Source: Stramonita haemastoma (lineage: Eukaryota > Mollusca > Gastropoda > Neogastropoda > Muricidae). From it: a stretch of 47,500 nucleotides of DNA. Positions 1 through 13,400 of the stretch are shown here, one piece after another. The position numbers and the translations under genes were made by a program. The stretch spans positions 46,204,645-46,252,144 of the forward strand of contig CM060317.1 in assembly GCA_030674155.1 (NCBI GenBank), written 5' to 3'. How positions within the stretch are numbered: the first letter of the stretch is position 1; each line of letters starts with the position of its first letter. Under the pieces are notes generated by a model. It did not search any database, was not told the origin of the DNA, and saw nothing but the letters and a program-made list of their open reading frames with translations.

Positions 1-1075
1 GAGGGGCAGGATCCTGAAAGCAGAACAAGTTGGGATGAGGGAGGGGAATATTCTGAAGCCACCACTCCAGTGTGTAAGGACAGCTCAGACACTGACAGCA
101 GGTGTTTAGCGGGGCCTAGTGAGCAAGGTGATCCTGCTGCGTGTTCAATATCAGTTTCACAGACAACTGAAGTTTATAGTCAACCGTTACATAGCTACGA
201 CGAGACTGACCATGCTGCTCTCACAGCTGGTTCACACCAAGCAGATGACAGCTCCTCGTCGCTAACCTGTAGTAAAGACCTTACACATACATTGCCAACA
301 TCATGGCTCACACAAAACCACGGTCAGCTGGCACTATGCATGTCTGCTGGATCGCCCACTCATAACAGGGATCAGTGCATGTCTTGCTTGTCTGGGGAAA
401 TTCCCAACAAAGTGGTGGTGTCAGGTGACGGCACGGTGTCCCACGTTGTCCATAACGGACCCATGTCCAGACAGGTGTACCGCATTGACCTGTCCAATCA
501 CGAGCAAAGTTGTGAGATGGGGGTGGACCTGGACTTGCATGGGAGCTTGGTACAGCAGCCTCAGGACCAGTCTGGTGAGCAAAGCCGGGACCGAGCTGCG
601 TCAATAGAATCGACGGACAGTTTCATGGAGGTGGGAATTAAGTCCCAAATTAACCACGCCCAACGTCTGCTTGCCACCCCTAGCCCCACTGACCAATCCA
701 AACCGTCTCCCGTACCATCACCTGTTGTGTCTCTTGTTGCCGATTCCTCCCTTCGTGCAGCCTTTGATGCCTTCCCTCCCCACCCCTCTGAGACTGCCCT
801 TTCCGGAGACTCCCTTGCCATGGATTGCTCCCCTGTTCATTTTGACGTTCCTCTCACCCCAACCATACCTCTGTCATTAAACAAGTTAATCATCCCGAGA
901 AAGCGGCTTCCCATAAGGCTGATCCCCCTGCTTGTTCCACTGAGGTTTCTTTCCCTCTTGGGGAAGGGGGTGCCTCACCACCTAGACAGTCTGTGAGTGA
1001 GGGAGATCTTCCTCTGGACATGTCTCTGGTCAAAGAGGAAGATGACAACACTGAACACAGTGTGCAGGATGTAAG
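1..1075 (+). CDS. HTH-repeat gene, exon 1 of window (acidic N-terminal region, partial)
   Basis: Open from base 1 in frame 1, so the true start codon lies upstream. It encodes a Ser/Thr/Asp-rich, apparently disordered region with no repeat unit. Near 846-900 the sensible reading moves to frame 3 (stop in frame 3 at 843, stop in frame 1 at 994), equivalent to one missing base, perhaps in the CCCC at 857-860. Downstream of the shift it reads into PLDMS (1011-1025) and VKEE (1029-1040), then ends at AAG|GTGAGG. A donor at 1071 (GAT|GTAAGG) is an alternative, but only an end at 1075 gives an open join into the next exon (split AGG Arg codon). Confidence 0.75.
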
Positions 1076-1320
1076 GTGAGGAAGTGAAAGTATACTAGTT
1101 AGTCAGGTTTATTTTCAGTACCGGTACATTTTATATTGCCTTTTAAAGGTGTCAGTAAGTAATCAGTGCCAGAATTAAGTTGACCTTGCTAAATCTTTGA
1201 TGTGATACACTAAGTTAAAAAAACCCTACCCATTTTTAACCCCCCCCCCCCCCTTTTATCATTATGCACACACACGCGTACACACACACACACACCGTAC
1301 ACGACACTACACACACAACA

Positions 1321-1369
<49 letters not shown>

Positions 1370-1390
1370 CACACACACACACACACACAC

Positions 1391-1440
<50 letters not shown>

Positions 1441-1459
1441 ACACACACACACACACACA

Positions 1460-1494
<35 letters not shown>

Positions 1495-3929
1495 CTCATC
1501 TCTCACTCTCACTGCTCACTCCCTCATCAAGTTGCACATATTGAAAAGCGTTGAGGTAGTCATGTTGCGCACATGTCAAAACCTTTTTGGAAGAGTAGGC
1601 TCTGTGCTGGGGGAACAGATGTCAAAATTTACAAAACCGCTTGCACATGGGACTGAATCATGTGAAAAAAGCACATGAGTGCTTATTCCATTTTCTTCGA
1701 AATAAAAGAATAAACACATGAAATCCCCCCCCCCCCCCCCCCCAACATCACTCTTATTCATTCACTCATGCACATAAGCATCATTGCATGCTTGTACACA
1801 TGCACACACGCACGCATGCACACACGCAAACACACACTCTCATGAATAAAATATTGCTGAAGATTTTATGTTGCCTTAATGAGGTCACAAGTGTTGCTTA
1901 TCATGAACGAAAAACCTCAGATGCCACAGGTGTAGACCTATATATACTAATATTGTAATAATATTCTCTCTCTCTTGAGTCTCTCTCAGGCCAGATTGAC
2001 ATAATTAATTATGATAATTAAAAATTCACTCAGTTGACGGTGGTGGGGAGCATCTAGATCACACGCTTGTCAGATAGTCTCTACCTCTAATGTTTGGTGC
2101 TTTTCGTAGCATCATCATTATCATCCCTTCAGTGAGTATCATGCAGTTTAACACAGATCTGAGAAAGTTCAGTTTTTTAGTCTGTTGCTTGATCAATCTT
2201 CTTGACCTAAACTAATTATATCTAGGTTTCCTGGGCCCTAGCTGATGCTGGGGTACATCACGGTACACTAATTAGTCCAATAGTAATTCAGTTTAGCTTT
2301 GTCACTTGAGGAATGTCAGCCAAGAATATAGCAATTAGCATCATCAGTATTGTTCTCCTTGTTATTGAACTTTTGAATTGAATGAAGCAGTATGTTATGT
2401 AATTGAAAATATTTTTAAAATGCCCCCACCCCCTTTTTTCTTTGTGTTTTTTTTGGTTTACCAGCATACTTTGAAAACTAATCTTATAATTACTATGGTT
2501 ATCAGTCATTACACTTTTGTTTGAATCAAAATGGTGCAGAAAATAACAAAAAAAATAATTAATTCAAATTATTATTGTTATTATTTATTTATTTATTTAT
2601 TTTTTTACAGTTTTTATAATAAATAATACAGGAAGGGCAAACTGAACAATATTATAGGAATTTTGATTGGGGAAAAATGCAATCTGAGTTTACTTTTATT
2701 TTACTTTATTTTAGACATTAATGAAGTCTGCTTTTGAGGTATGAAGGAGGCTGATAATCATTAGCTTGTGTTTCACGGAGTTTTGGTATCAGTGCAAAGA
2801 AGAAAGATTGATTTAATTTTAAATAAGATTGACAAAGTGATTTATTTATCTATTTATTCTTTTATATCTAGGATAATGGAATAAGCACTAATGAGCTTTC
2901 TTTTACTGTTTTAATGTTGACTTATTGAGCTACCTATTAATTAATTAATAGCACTGTTGTGGTTATGAGCACTGACAGACAGCTGACATGCTGATTGTTA
3001 AGTATCGCTGAGGTAGCACTAAAGTATAAAGTTGTTGTTGCGCATTTCTCAGGTTAACGCTCTTGGGGTTACCCAGAATATATTCATTCTGCCTCACTCA
3101 CACAAGTCACAGTCATCCTGCATTGAAATCACTGTGAGATTGAAAGTGCACACTGGAGGAGAAGTTTACATGACAGTTGATATTTTTTTTTTGTAATGAC
3201 TTTTTAGTTCTTCATCACATACCAGGCAGCTGCACTATACTGTCCATAGTCTGACATTAGAGAAAAATCATTTCTCCTTATAAAGGAGAGAGTAGGTTGT
3301 AATGCTAAGAGCTTGCCATGGCTGAAGACAATCTGAACATGTCATTTTATAATGATTGATATATAACGCCATTTTATTGTAGAACTTCTTGGCACTTCAC
3401 TTTTAATAAAAAAACAAACAAACCCTGACACATCTTTAGGCCAGAGCCAAACTGTACATGTCATAAACTGCAAAAGCTGTCAGCAGATTAAGTGCAGTGC
3501 TACAGATATGTTATGATGATAGCAATAATGATAATAATGGTGATAATGATGATGATAATGGTAATGATTGATAATGATAATGATGATAATATTAATAATG
3601 ATAATGATATGATAACAATAATGACAATAATAATAGCAACAGCGATAACAACAATAACACTAAAATGATAATGATGATGATGATGATAATAAATAATACT
3701 AGTAATAATGATAATGATAATAATTATTGTTATAAATAATAATCACGACATGATATATAATGGGACTTTATAGCGCTGAACCCTTGTAAAGCAAAGAATC
3801 AAAGCACTTATGCTGGGAGTGGTTCTTTGTTGAAAAAGTTAGGCTAAAAGAAATTAGAATGATGGCTGGTGATGGGGCAGCAAAGATTGAACTCAAAGAT
3901 ACACGAGTTTATATAAGAACTGGTTTGTC

Positions 3930-3977
<48 letters not shown>

Positions 3978-3991
3978 GTCAATCAATCAAT

Positions 3992-4025
<34 letters not shown>

Positions 4026-4366
4026 GTCAGTCAGTCAGTCATTAATCAGTCAGTCAGTCAATCTGTCAATCAGTCAGTCAGTCAATCAATCAATCAGTAA
4101 CTGTGATGTTGTGTGACAGGCAAGGTGTAAAAGAGGGTACCACACAGCAAGATGACCAATCAGCAAGCCATGACACCGAGGTAAGCTACTTACTGCTTAG
4201 TTACTTACCGATCTCTTCTTACTACTTAGTTACTGATGATCTCTCTCCTGCTTCTTAACAGTGATAGTGTTGGTTCCTGATTTTGTTTGTTTGTTTTTTC
4301 CCCCTTGCATAAAAGAACTGAAAAAAGGCATGACAGGGTGATTGCTGTGTGTATACATTTCATATG

Positions 4367-4451
<85 letters not shown>

Positions 4452-7400
4452 TCACTGTGTGTCAGTGTGTGTATCATGTGTATGTCACTGTGTGTTACTG
4501 TGTTTGTGTGTGTCACTGTGTTTGTGTGTGTCACTGTGTGTATGTGCATGCATGCACACACACATCGTGACATGTATGTGCACAAATGCACACTTGTCAT
4601 TGTGTGCATGCATGCACATACATGTACTCTGTGTGTGTATGCATATATGCATAAGTGCATGTTTGTGCATGTAGAAGTGAATGCATGCTTGCATGCATTA
4701 TGCATATATATGTATAGTGATTTTTTCAATACTTACAAAGTTACTTTTAGGATGCCCTAGTATTCAGAACTTTACTTTGTGACAAGTCTAAGGGGGGGGG
4801 GGGGGAGGGGGGTTTGTCATCAGTGAAATTTTGCCATATTTCTGTAAACAATAATGTAAAGTTCTCTTTATTATAAACATTCTCTTTTTATTCTAATAAA
4901 AAAGAAAAGAATTCAATTCTGAAATGTTATGACTTTCGGAAAGAGATGGAAAGTGAAGCAATAGCCAGTGAGAAATAGTCTGGTAATGAGCTGTGTAAAC
5001 TAAAGCCTTACAACCCGTATTTTTCAGGATGCCTGTTCCACCTCCCTTTCCCCCCCCAGCAGTATGCACAGCGAGGCAGCAGCGGCAGCAGCAGCGGTGG
5101 CAGCAGCAGCGGCCAGAGACACAGCCCAGCTCCTCTCCTCCACCTCCTCCATGCAGCATCTGCAGCACTACACAGACCGGCTCCTGCAGCAGCATCAGCA
5201 GCAGAGGAACCTGGACCTGTCCCTGCTCCATGCCTCCTTCCTCAGTGCCACAGACACCGAAGAGAATGCGCGCAGCAGGAAACGCAAGCTGTCGGACCTG
5301 GACGACAGCCGGGACGGGGAGAAAGGCAGCAGCCCCTGGCCGCGCAAAGACATGACCCAGAAGGAGGAGTACCAGTACCTGGAGAGGGACCCCTTCATGG
5401 ACTTTGCCGAGATGACCCGCCTCTTCCCCAACATGCAGCAGCGCACCTTCTACCGCTGGAAGCGCAAGATCAAGGACCAGTTCATTTACGTGGAGCAGCG
5501 ACCCGCCCTGACCTACGCCGAGTTCTCCCAGTACTTCCCCAAGTTCGAGAACACATCTTCGAGCACTGGCGAGACCTGCTCTCTCAGGGACATCGGTTTT
5601 TGGGAGACGCGGGCAAATCGAGCTCCTCCTTTGGGGAGGGGAGTGTGCTGTCTGGCAGTTTGCTGAAGACGTCGGGTGGTAGCGGTGTTGGTGGTGGTGG
5701 TGGTGGTGAAGGGGGAAGTGGTGTCACTGTGAAGGAGGGGGAGGGTGGGGGGACCAAATCGGACAGCTACGTCTCCCAGTACATCTTTCTGCAGAAACAC
5801 CCGAACATGGATTTGGAGCAGTTTGCTGAGGTAAAAGGCTTGTTTGTGTTGGGGGAAGATCATATTAAAAAAAAAATGTATTAAAAATTTTATTTATTTA
5901 TTAATTTTTTTTTTTTGAGGTTTATTAACCCTTGAGGAGTATGTTGACAGGAACTGGGTTTTTTTTTTTTTTGTTTGTTTGTCTGTTTTTTGACAGGAAT
6001 GGTTTGTATGGTTTTTCAGGTTTGGGGTTAGGGATGTTATTCCTAATCATACTATGCTTAGGTTTTATGGCTTTTTTTCATTGATGTAAACAAAGTGTGG
6101 AGACCTATATTGATCAAATTGTTGTTGTGGTTTGGAATGTTGTGTTGAGATTGTTTTTATCTTTGGACAGTCTCCTAGCATAAAAATCTGTAATACTTTC
6201 CACAAAAGGAGGAAATAAGTCCTCAGAACTTGGAGTATGGTTACCTCTAAGGTAAGGTACTTGAAAACTGCTATAGATACCTGTAAACTTGTCATCCAGT
6301 GAGTAGTTGCTGTCTCCTGGGGGCTCTCAGGTGTGATGAATTAGATAATGCAGGATGTTGAGCTAGGGAATGCGCAACAACAACAACAACAACAAAACAA
6401 CAACAACAACAACAGCAACAACAACAATCGCACTACTTTGCTAACAAGTATGTTAGTTTGTTTCCTGTGCTTCATGGTCAGCTAAATGCCTGGAGCTGAC
6501 CATGTCTAATCTGCTTGTTTTATTTAACAACCACCATTTTGATTGTGTCATGAACTGTTGCAGGTGTATCCTGAAGTGCCTCGTGAACTGTTCTGCATGT
6601 GGAAGAAACAGATATTTTCCGATTTTCTCAAGCTTCAGACCAATCCTAAGGTAAGCTATGTTTAGTTTGATATTGTCAGTGACTGAGTGTTCACTAAACC
6701 CTTCCTTGAATTGCTTTGTAAAGTAAACCATTATTCTCCTCCACCTTAAGTGGTCTGCTTCTGTTAGATGTCATGCACAAGTAGTTGGGAGGACATTTAT
6801 GACAGAATATCGGTCAGAATTGAAGGAGAAAAGCTTTGGATGTCACAAGTCTTGTTAAAGGATAGTTCTTCTGGCTGCAGCGTTCACCCCCCCTGGTTGA
6901 AGTGATTGCTAGATTTTTGTAAGAATTGGTCTTGTTTATAATTTCCTTTTTTGTGTATCTTAGCCCCATCTTTTCTCCATGCATTATATATATATATATG
7001 CTATTGCATATTTAACCCACCCCCTCCCCCTCAGTTTCTTTTCTGATTCTTTTGAAAGTGTGTTCTGTACTTCTTTACTACATTCATTTATCATATATTA
7101 TTCATTTATCATTTATTATTCATTTATCATTTATTATTCATTTATCCGCTTACACTAGACTGTTTGGTATGTTCTGTTAAGCGCTAACGGCTGCATCAAG
7201 GCGAAGAATAACTGAAGCTAGCTTTGTGTTGCTGTTGACCCTGCAGTAACTATGAAGCACTGATGCCTGTGTGTGCTGTCTCTGTCAGCTGACCTACCAG
7301 GAGTTCCGCAAGCAGGCGGCTGTGACCCAGGACGTGTTCAGCCTGTGGAAGGCCCACCTGATGCTGATGACCAACCCCAGCCACCTGATGTCCACCTGCA

Positions 7401-10400
7401 GCAACCTGGTGTCTGCCCCCACCTCCCTCACCGCCGCCACCCCCACCCTGCCCCCCGTCAGCCTCCTGGCTGCTCGCGCAGGGGGCAAGAGCCTCGGTGC
7501 TGACTTCGCCGCCTGGTATGCCAGTTACGCCCCTTATCTCGGTCAGATGGCGCTCCCGTTCTGGTCTCCGTTGAGCATCATCTCCAACCCCTCGCTGACC
7601 TCCCCGTTCCCGCCCTGAGGGACAGTGCTGGTGTTGACCGGGAGGGGGGGGACAAAGACCCGTCTGCCAAGGCGGCCCTGTTGGACAGGCTGGCAGACAA
7701 GGAGCTGAGGAAGGCGGTGGACTCTGAACCCTCTGTGGTGGTGGATCTGCCGGACAAAGGCGGGGATGCGAGGGAAGCTCCAGCCCTCCCCACCCTGCTG
7801 ACAGGGAAGGGACCGGGGAGGGGTCGGTGGGGGGCCACCGCGGGCGCAGGCAGAGTCTGAAGCCGGAGCACTACTACTACCTCCTCAACCCCGACACCCC
7901 CTACCTGGCTCTGACTCGCCTCTTCCCCGGCGTGTCTGCACAGCGCTATGGCCGCTGGAAGCGTAAGGTAAGTAACAAGAAGTGTTGAGAGCTAGTTTTG
8001 ATTCCCTTTTCTTTTGGCGTGTCTGCACAGCGCTATGGCCGCTGGAAGCGTAAGGTAAGGAACAAGAAGTTTTGAGAGCTAGTTTTGATTCCCTTTTCTT
8101 TTGGCGTGTCTGCACAGCGCTATGGCCGCTGGAAGGTAAGGTAAGTAACAAGAAGTGTTGAGAGCTAGTTTGATTCCCTTTTCTTTTGGTGTGTCTGCAC
8201 AGCACTATGGCCGCTGGAAGTGCAAGGTGAGAACAAGAAGTGTTGAGAGCCAGTTTTGATTTGGTGACTTCATCTCAAATGATGTTAATCGCAGGAAGTC
8301 GAAATGCGGCTACTATCATCATGGTGGGCTGAAACAGTTGCATATATGCGAAATCTCACCATCGGTGAACTTTGGAGCTCTAGCCAAGGAATGACCCCCC
8401 CCCCCCCCCCCCAAAAAAAAAAACCAACAACCCAAACAAAACCAACAACAAAAACAAAGACACAATGATGTTCCAGTTGGGGACAGAATAGCTCTGTTTT
8501 TAGAGTGGAGTTGTGATCAGGAAAGTGGGGATTTGAGTCCTGCTGAGCTGACTCTTTGCGAAAATTATTTTCTGGAGTTAACGTGGTTCTGGCTAGACTC
8601 TGTATGTAGTATTTCAGATAAGACTGTAAAAGAAGAGAGGTTCTTTGTATGAAGCTTGCGTCCAATTGTAAAAATATATCCATCTTTCGTGGAAGAGTAG
8701 CCGCAAGATGGCCTTTAATATGGATGACACAAAAATATGGGCATGCACAAGGTTCTCATCGCTTAAAAATTTCCAGCATTCCTAAGGTTTACTTGCATTA
8801 CAGAGATAGTGAAACATCTTAATAGCTATCATAATGTTGGAAGTGCCATATTGTATGATGTTCATGTGTGCCCAGGTATGTCATATTGTATGGTGTTCAT
8901 GTGTGCACAGGTGTCCTCAGCGTTGGCTTATGATGTAGGAAGTGTCATATATGTATGGTGTTCATGTGTGCACAGGTGACCTCAGCGTTGTCTTTTCTGG
9001 AGAGAGAACCGGACTGCACGGATGGCCGGTTTGAGCTGTACTTTCCCAACGTGCCGGACGAGATTCTGGTGTCGTGGAGAGAGCGTGTGCGACAGGGACA
9101 TTCCCGGCTGATGATGGGCAGTCAGGAGTCGGGTGAGGAGCTCTCCTCCCAGCCCTCAGTCCTCCACCAACCCCCGGCCCCACCCCCCCCTGTCCTCACC
9201 TCCTCCAGCCCCGCCCTCAGTGGCGGCGGTGGCGGCGGCCACTCGCGCGACTCCAGTGTGGGAGGGGGGGACACGGTGGGTGGGGAGGAGGTGCTGTGCC
9301 CCCGCAACAGTGATGGGGACAGAGGGGGGGAGCAGAGGCAGCGTGACATGACGCGTCAGTGCCTGTCGGGCTCCTCGGCCAGGAAACAGCACAAAGCCAA
9401 CAGGGAGGAGTACCTCTTTGTTCAGCGCTACCCTGGTGTGGACCTGGCCACCTTCACCTCCTACTACCCCACCATCTCCGTACGAACGTTCTATCGTTGG
9501 CGAGCGGAGGTCACACAAAGCCATCGCCATGTGAGGACAAAACCTTCCCTCAGCTTCCACGAGTTTTTCTCGGAGTTCCCCATTCTGAGAGAGCGTTTCC
9601 CCGACCTGACCGAGGAGGTGTTTGCCACGTGGCAGGGGATGGTGAAGGAGCAGCAGCGAGAGGAAGCGGAGGGGGGGGGGCAGCAGTGTGTCCCAGGGCA
9701 GTGGAGAGGAGGGAGCGGAGAACTTGCTGGTGTTGTCCAACGCCAGTCTCCTGCAGCAGCAGCAACAACCACACCCAACAGGTTTGTCGGCCTAGAGTGT
9801 ACACTGGCTGTTGTTTATTGGTTTATTTATTTATTATTTTTTTAAATTTTTTTTTTTTTTTTTATCTGTAAAAATTTTTTTTTTTTTTTTTTCCCACTGG
9901 CTGCTGTTATGTTGTCCTGGGTTTGTGATTGTGTGTAAAATTGAGGAAACCAGATTCATGAGCTAATAAACCAGTATTGTCAGACCTGCCTACCACAGTG
10001 AAAAATATCTGAACTTTCCCAAACTTGTATGATGAAGGAGCTATGGTCATGATATATTCACAAACATTAATCTTGTCAGGCTAAAAGTTGTAGGCATCCA
10101 TCAGTCTCAGAGGACTGTGGAGTTGCTCTCTAGGCTCTAGAGCACAAAGCCTGGAAAGTAGGTATGGAGGCAAGCTGTTACCCATGCAGCAGACCCTCCC
10201 CCCCCCCTTCCACATTGCTGGAATGGTCCACTGGAAAGGCAATTGCCAATACAAATGGTTCCAGCACCATCGCAGGAGCTGCCAAAATGTTGCCATATAC
10301 AGCCCCGAACTGCCCTGGGGACTCCAACTCGCTGATTTTTCCTCAGGGATGGTGTTTAAACATGACACGAAAAGGTTATTTTAGCCAAAAGTACAATGTT

Positions 10401-13400
10401 TCAGTTTGCTGTATTCTCACAGTTTGTTTCAATAATTATGCCACAGATGTGCTGTAAATAGTCTTTTGCTTCTTACGCTTAATGATAAAATCATGCCTAA
10501 CAAAGCATTGATGCTTAACCATGGTAGCGCATGATTATTATTGTATAGCAGCATGTAGTGTTTATGATTATGTAAAAAATATACATTTTTAAAATTGCAT
10601 GCGCACTACCGATCACTGTTGCGACGTCAGAGCCCTGGATTGATTTTAACACGATATGCATTGTTGTTGCTGTGCAAAAATGTCATGATTAGGTAAGTGC
10701 TTTTCTCTTGACAATAGTTTTGAAAAAATAAGGAGCTTGTGTAGCTTTACTGGTTGTCAAATACTTTGAAAAGTCCAGCGAAACGATTGATGCCATTACG
10801 ATCGTTATGGCGGTGAACACTCATTTCGTGTGAAGTGGTGGCTTTCCATGACAAAAGTACAACTGCTTGATCTTGTGTAATGCAAAGTACTCAGCAGCAT
10901 ATTGATTGGACTCGAGAACAATTATTTTGAAGCCTTGTTGCATCAAAATAAAGTAAAACAATCTATGATGTTGAAATCGTCGAGTAACGAAAAGTTGCAT
11001 TCGCAAAACTAGTGCCACTCAATTCAGTCAGATTGCAATAAATTTTTACGAAGTTTTTCCAAAAATATTCCTCATCGTCTCTGTCATTGTTTAATTCAAC
11101 CAAATCCAGCCTGCCTCTAAAACTCCTCATCGCCGTCAATATTGTCAAAAAAACTTGCAAAATGCTTCAAGAAATTCTGGTGCAAACGCTGGCCTCCAGT
11201 TTTCTTGAAGACAATTGCAGCTGGGCCAAAAAAAAGAAAAAATGACCCTCTAAACCAATAAAAAGTTGCTTGCATGAGTTGAACGACCTTCAATCCTTTC
11301 TACGGCCTACACCTTAACATTCAGTGGTTGACCTTTGAAAGCGAAAGTGAGCCTTCAATTATGACCACCTGTTCCGCTTTTCGTATGAGTGGGCCATTGT
11401 GTACCGGTGGGAAGAGATAAGATTTACAAAACTGCATACACATGGGGACTGGGTGTAAAACACATGAGTGCTTATTCCATTATCCTTGATATAAAAGAAT
11501 AAATAAATGAATAAAAATAAACACACACGCACATATTGTTAATTCCTTTTATATTTCCACATGTGATCAATTGTATAAAGTCATATTCTGTTGGAGAAAG
11601 TTCATACACATTATATGCATTGGTTGAATGTAGCTGACTTTTCTGATGAAAGTGTCTTGACCAACCACATGTCTTGTATAGAAAGGATGTGGAGAGAATT
11701 TTCAGCTCATGTGTAATTTTTCCCCCCATTTTTGGCTTATGTTGCAAGGTTCACCAATGGTGAGATTTTTGTGAATGCAACCATTTTTGCCCACCATAAA
11801 GGTAGCTGCAGTGTGTAAAATTTTTTGATGCGAGATCTGGAATTTTGTTCTGGTGCTTTTTAAATTAAAAGAATGTCTGTGTTAGTACCTGATTACTACT
11901 TCATTTACTTTCATTTTTGTTTTGAAAAACATTTGTGAGATGTCTGTGAAGAGAGAAGACACCAGTATTTGAATAGTAGAAAGATATTGCTCTAGTGTGG
12001 AAAGCTGATTACCGTATTCATGTTTAAAGCTAAATATGCATGAAGTGAAAAGGATTTACTATTCTGAGTATCCTTTCTGTGCAGAGCCCAGCACAGAAGA
12101 AAGGGAGACAGGCAGCAGCCAGCAGCCTGTAGCAGATGATGGACAGGACTCAGAGGCCCTCCAGCCTGAGGACAGCGGTCAGTCTCACGGTGACGCCTCA
12201 GGGGGCAGGAGTCCACTGCGTCAGGAGCAGCTGCTGGTGCACATGAACCCTTACCTGGAGTACTCGGAGATGCTGCGCACCTATCCCAGCGTGACGCACC
12301 GCACCTTCTTCCGCTGGAAGTCGGAGGTGCGGCACGTGATGGAGTACATGCGGAAGCACCCTGAAGTGGCCTACGAGGACATCGCCTCCGCCGTGCCCGG
12401 GGTGTCCTTCCAGGCTTTCCACATGTGGCAGAAACTGATCATGGCTGAAAACCTGCAGGCCCACCTGGAGGGGAAGACCAAGCACAACTCCAGGGATCAC
12501 AGTGCCAGTCAGGTGGGGGAAAACAGAAACGAAACGGACATTTCCGGCCAGAGTTACCAGGCTGTGTGTGACAGTGTGTCTGTGGATGGCTCATCTCAGG
12601 AAAAGCCGGACTTTGGAACCAGGCCTTTAGCAGCAGAAGCAGCAGAGGAGAGTTTCGGCATGGTGGGCAGTGAAGGGGATGAGCACCATGCTGCTAAAGC
12701 ACGGCGCCAGACAAGAGATGAGTTTATCGAGGTCATGTTGAATCCGGCGATGGACTATGCAGAGTTTGCCAGGCGCTTTGGCACAGTGTCTCAGCGGACT
12801 TTTTATCGCTGGCGGGCACACATCAGGGACTGGCGAGCTTTGATCCACGCTGACCCGCAGTTAGATTATGCAACCTTTTCACGGCATGCTCGGGATGTAC
12901 CGGAGCATGTGTTTAAGATTTGGCGTGACTGGGACACCCAGATGGAAAACTCTCACAGTCAGAGCACTAATGAGGATTTGGAAGGAGCTCAGGCTGAGTC
13001 TTCTCAGTCCTCAGGAGGAGGACACAGTCAGCTTGCCCCTTCAACGTCCTCCAGGCAGGTGTTGCTGGTGGCAGTGAGTTGGGCAAGTCTGGCTGCAAGC
13101 AGCTGGAGTTGATCTATATGGCTTACGACTACTACCAGAGTCACCCCACGGTGGACTTCAAGGGTCTGTCTGCAGTGTTCCCTTCCGTCTCCATGGACAT
13201 GTTCCAGCAGTGGAAGAAGGCGGTGGATGTCTGGATGGAGTACATCCGCAGGATCCCCTCCACCAACTTTGAAGACTTCCACAGGATCTTTCCCGATGTG
13301 AAAGAAAATATCTTCAACATCCTGAAAGCCAACGTCCTGAACGAGAAGTCGTCGGCAGGGGACTCGTATTACTTAGCTCACTCGCAGCCTGCAGCGGACA

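Larger units (their letters stand above)
1076..4119 (+). other. Intron 1: satellites and SINE, no coding
   Basis: Between the donor GTGAGG at 1076 and the acceptor TGTGACAG ending at 4119. It holds a CA/TC satellite, a SINE-A copy, a GATA/ATG-type simple repeat, a TAGCGC-type dispersed repeat end near 3750-3815 and an (AATC)n satellite. I see no coding potential. Confidence 0.7.
9782..12084 (+). other. Intron 6, dispersed repeats
   Basis: Between GTTTGT and TTTCTGTGCAG. It holds T runs near 9836-9893, an Element C copy, a SINE-A copy and a reverse Element B copy. No coding was recognised in the remaining AT-rich sequence (10380-11380). Confidence 0.7.

Noticed and set aside
1210..1554. Open frames of His-Thr or Cys-Val repeats on both strands (also around 4340-4760, 17217-17572, 21807-22169, 29451-30115, 36195-36547, 45655-46186, 47046-47396)
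   Set aside because: They are translations of (CA)n/(GT)n satellites, open in all frames by composition, with no splice or start context.
7885..8205. - strand frame with repeated SSGHSAVQTRQKKRESK
   Set aside because: Antisense of the exon-end array of the + strand gene.
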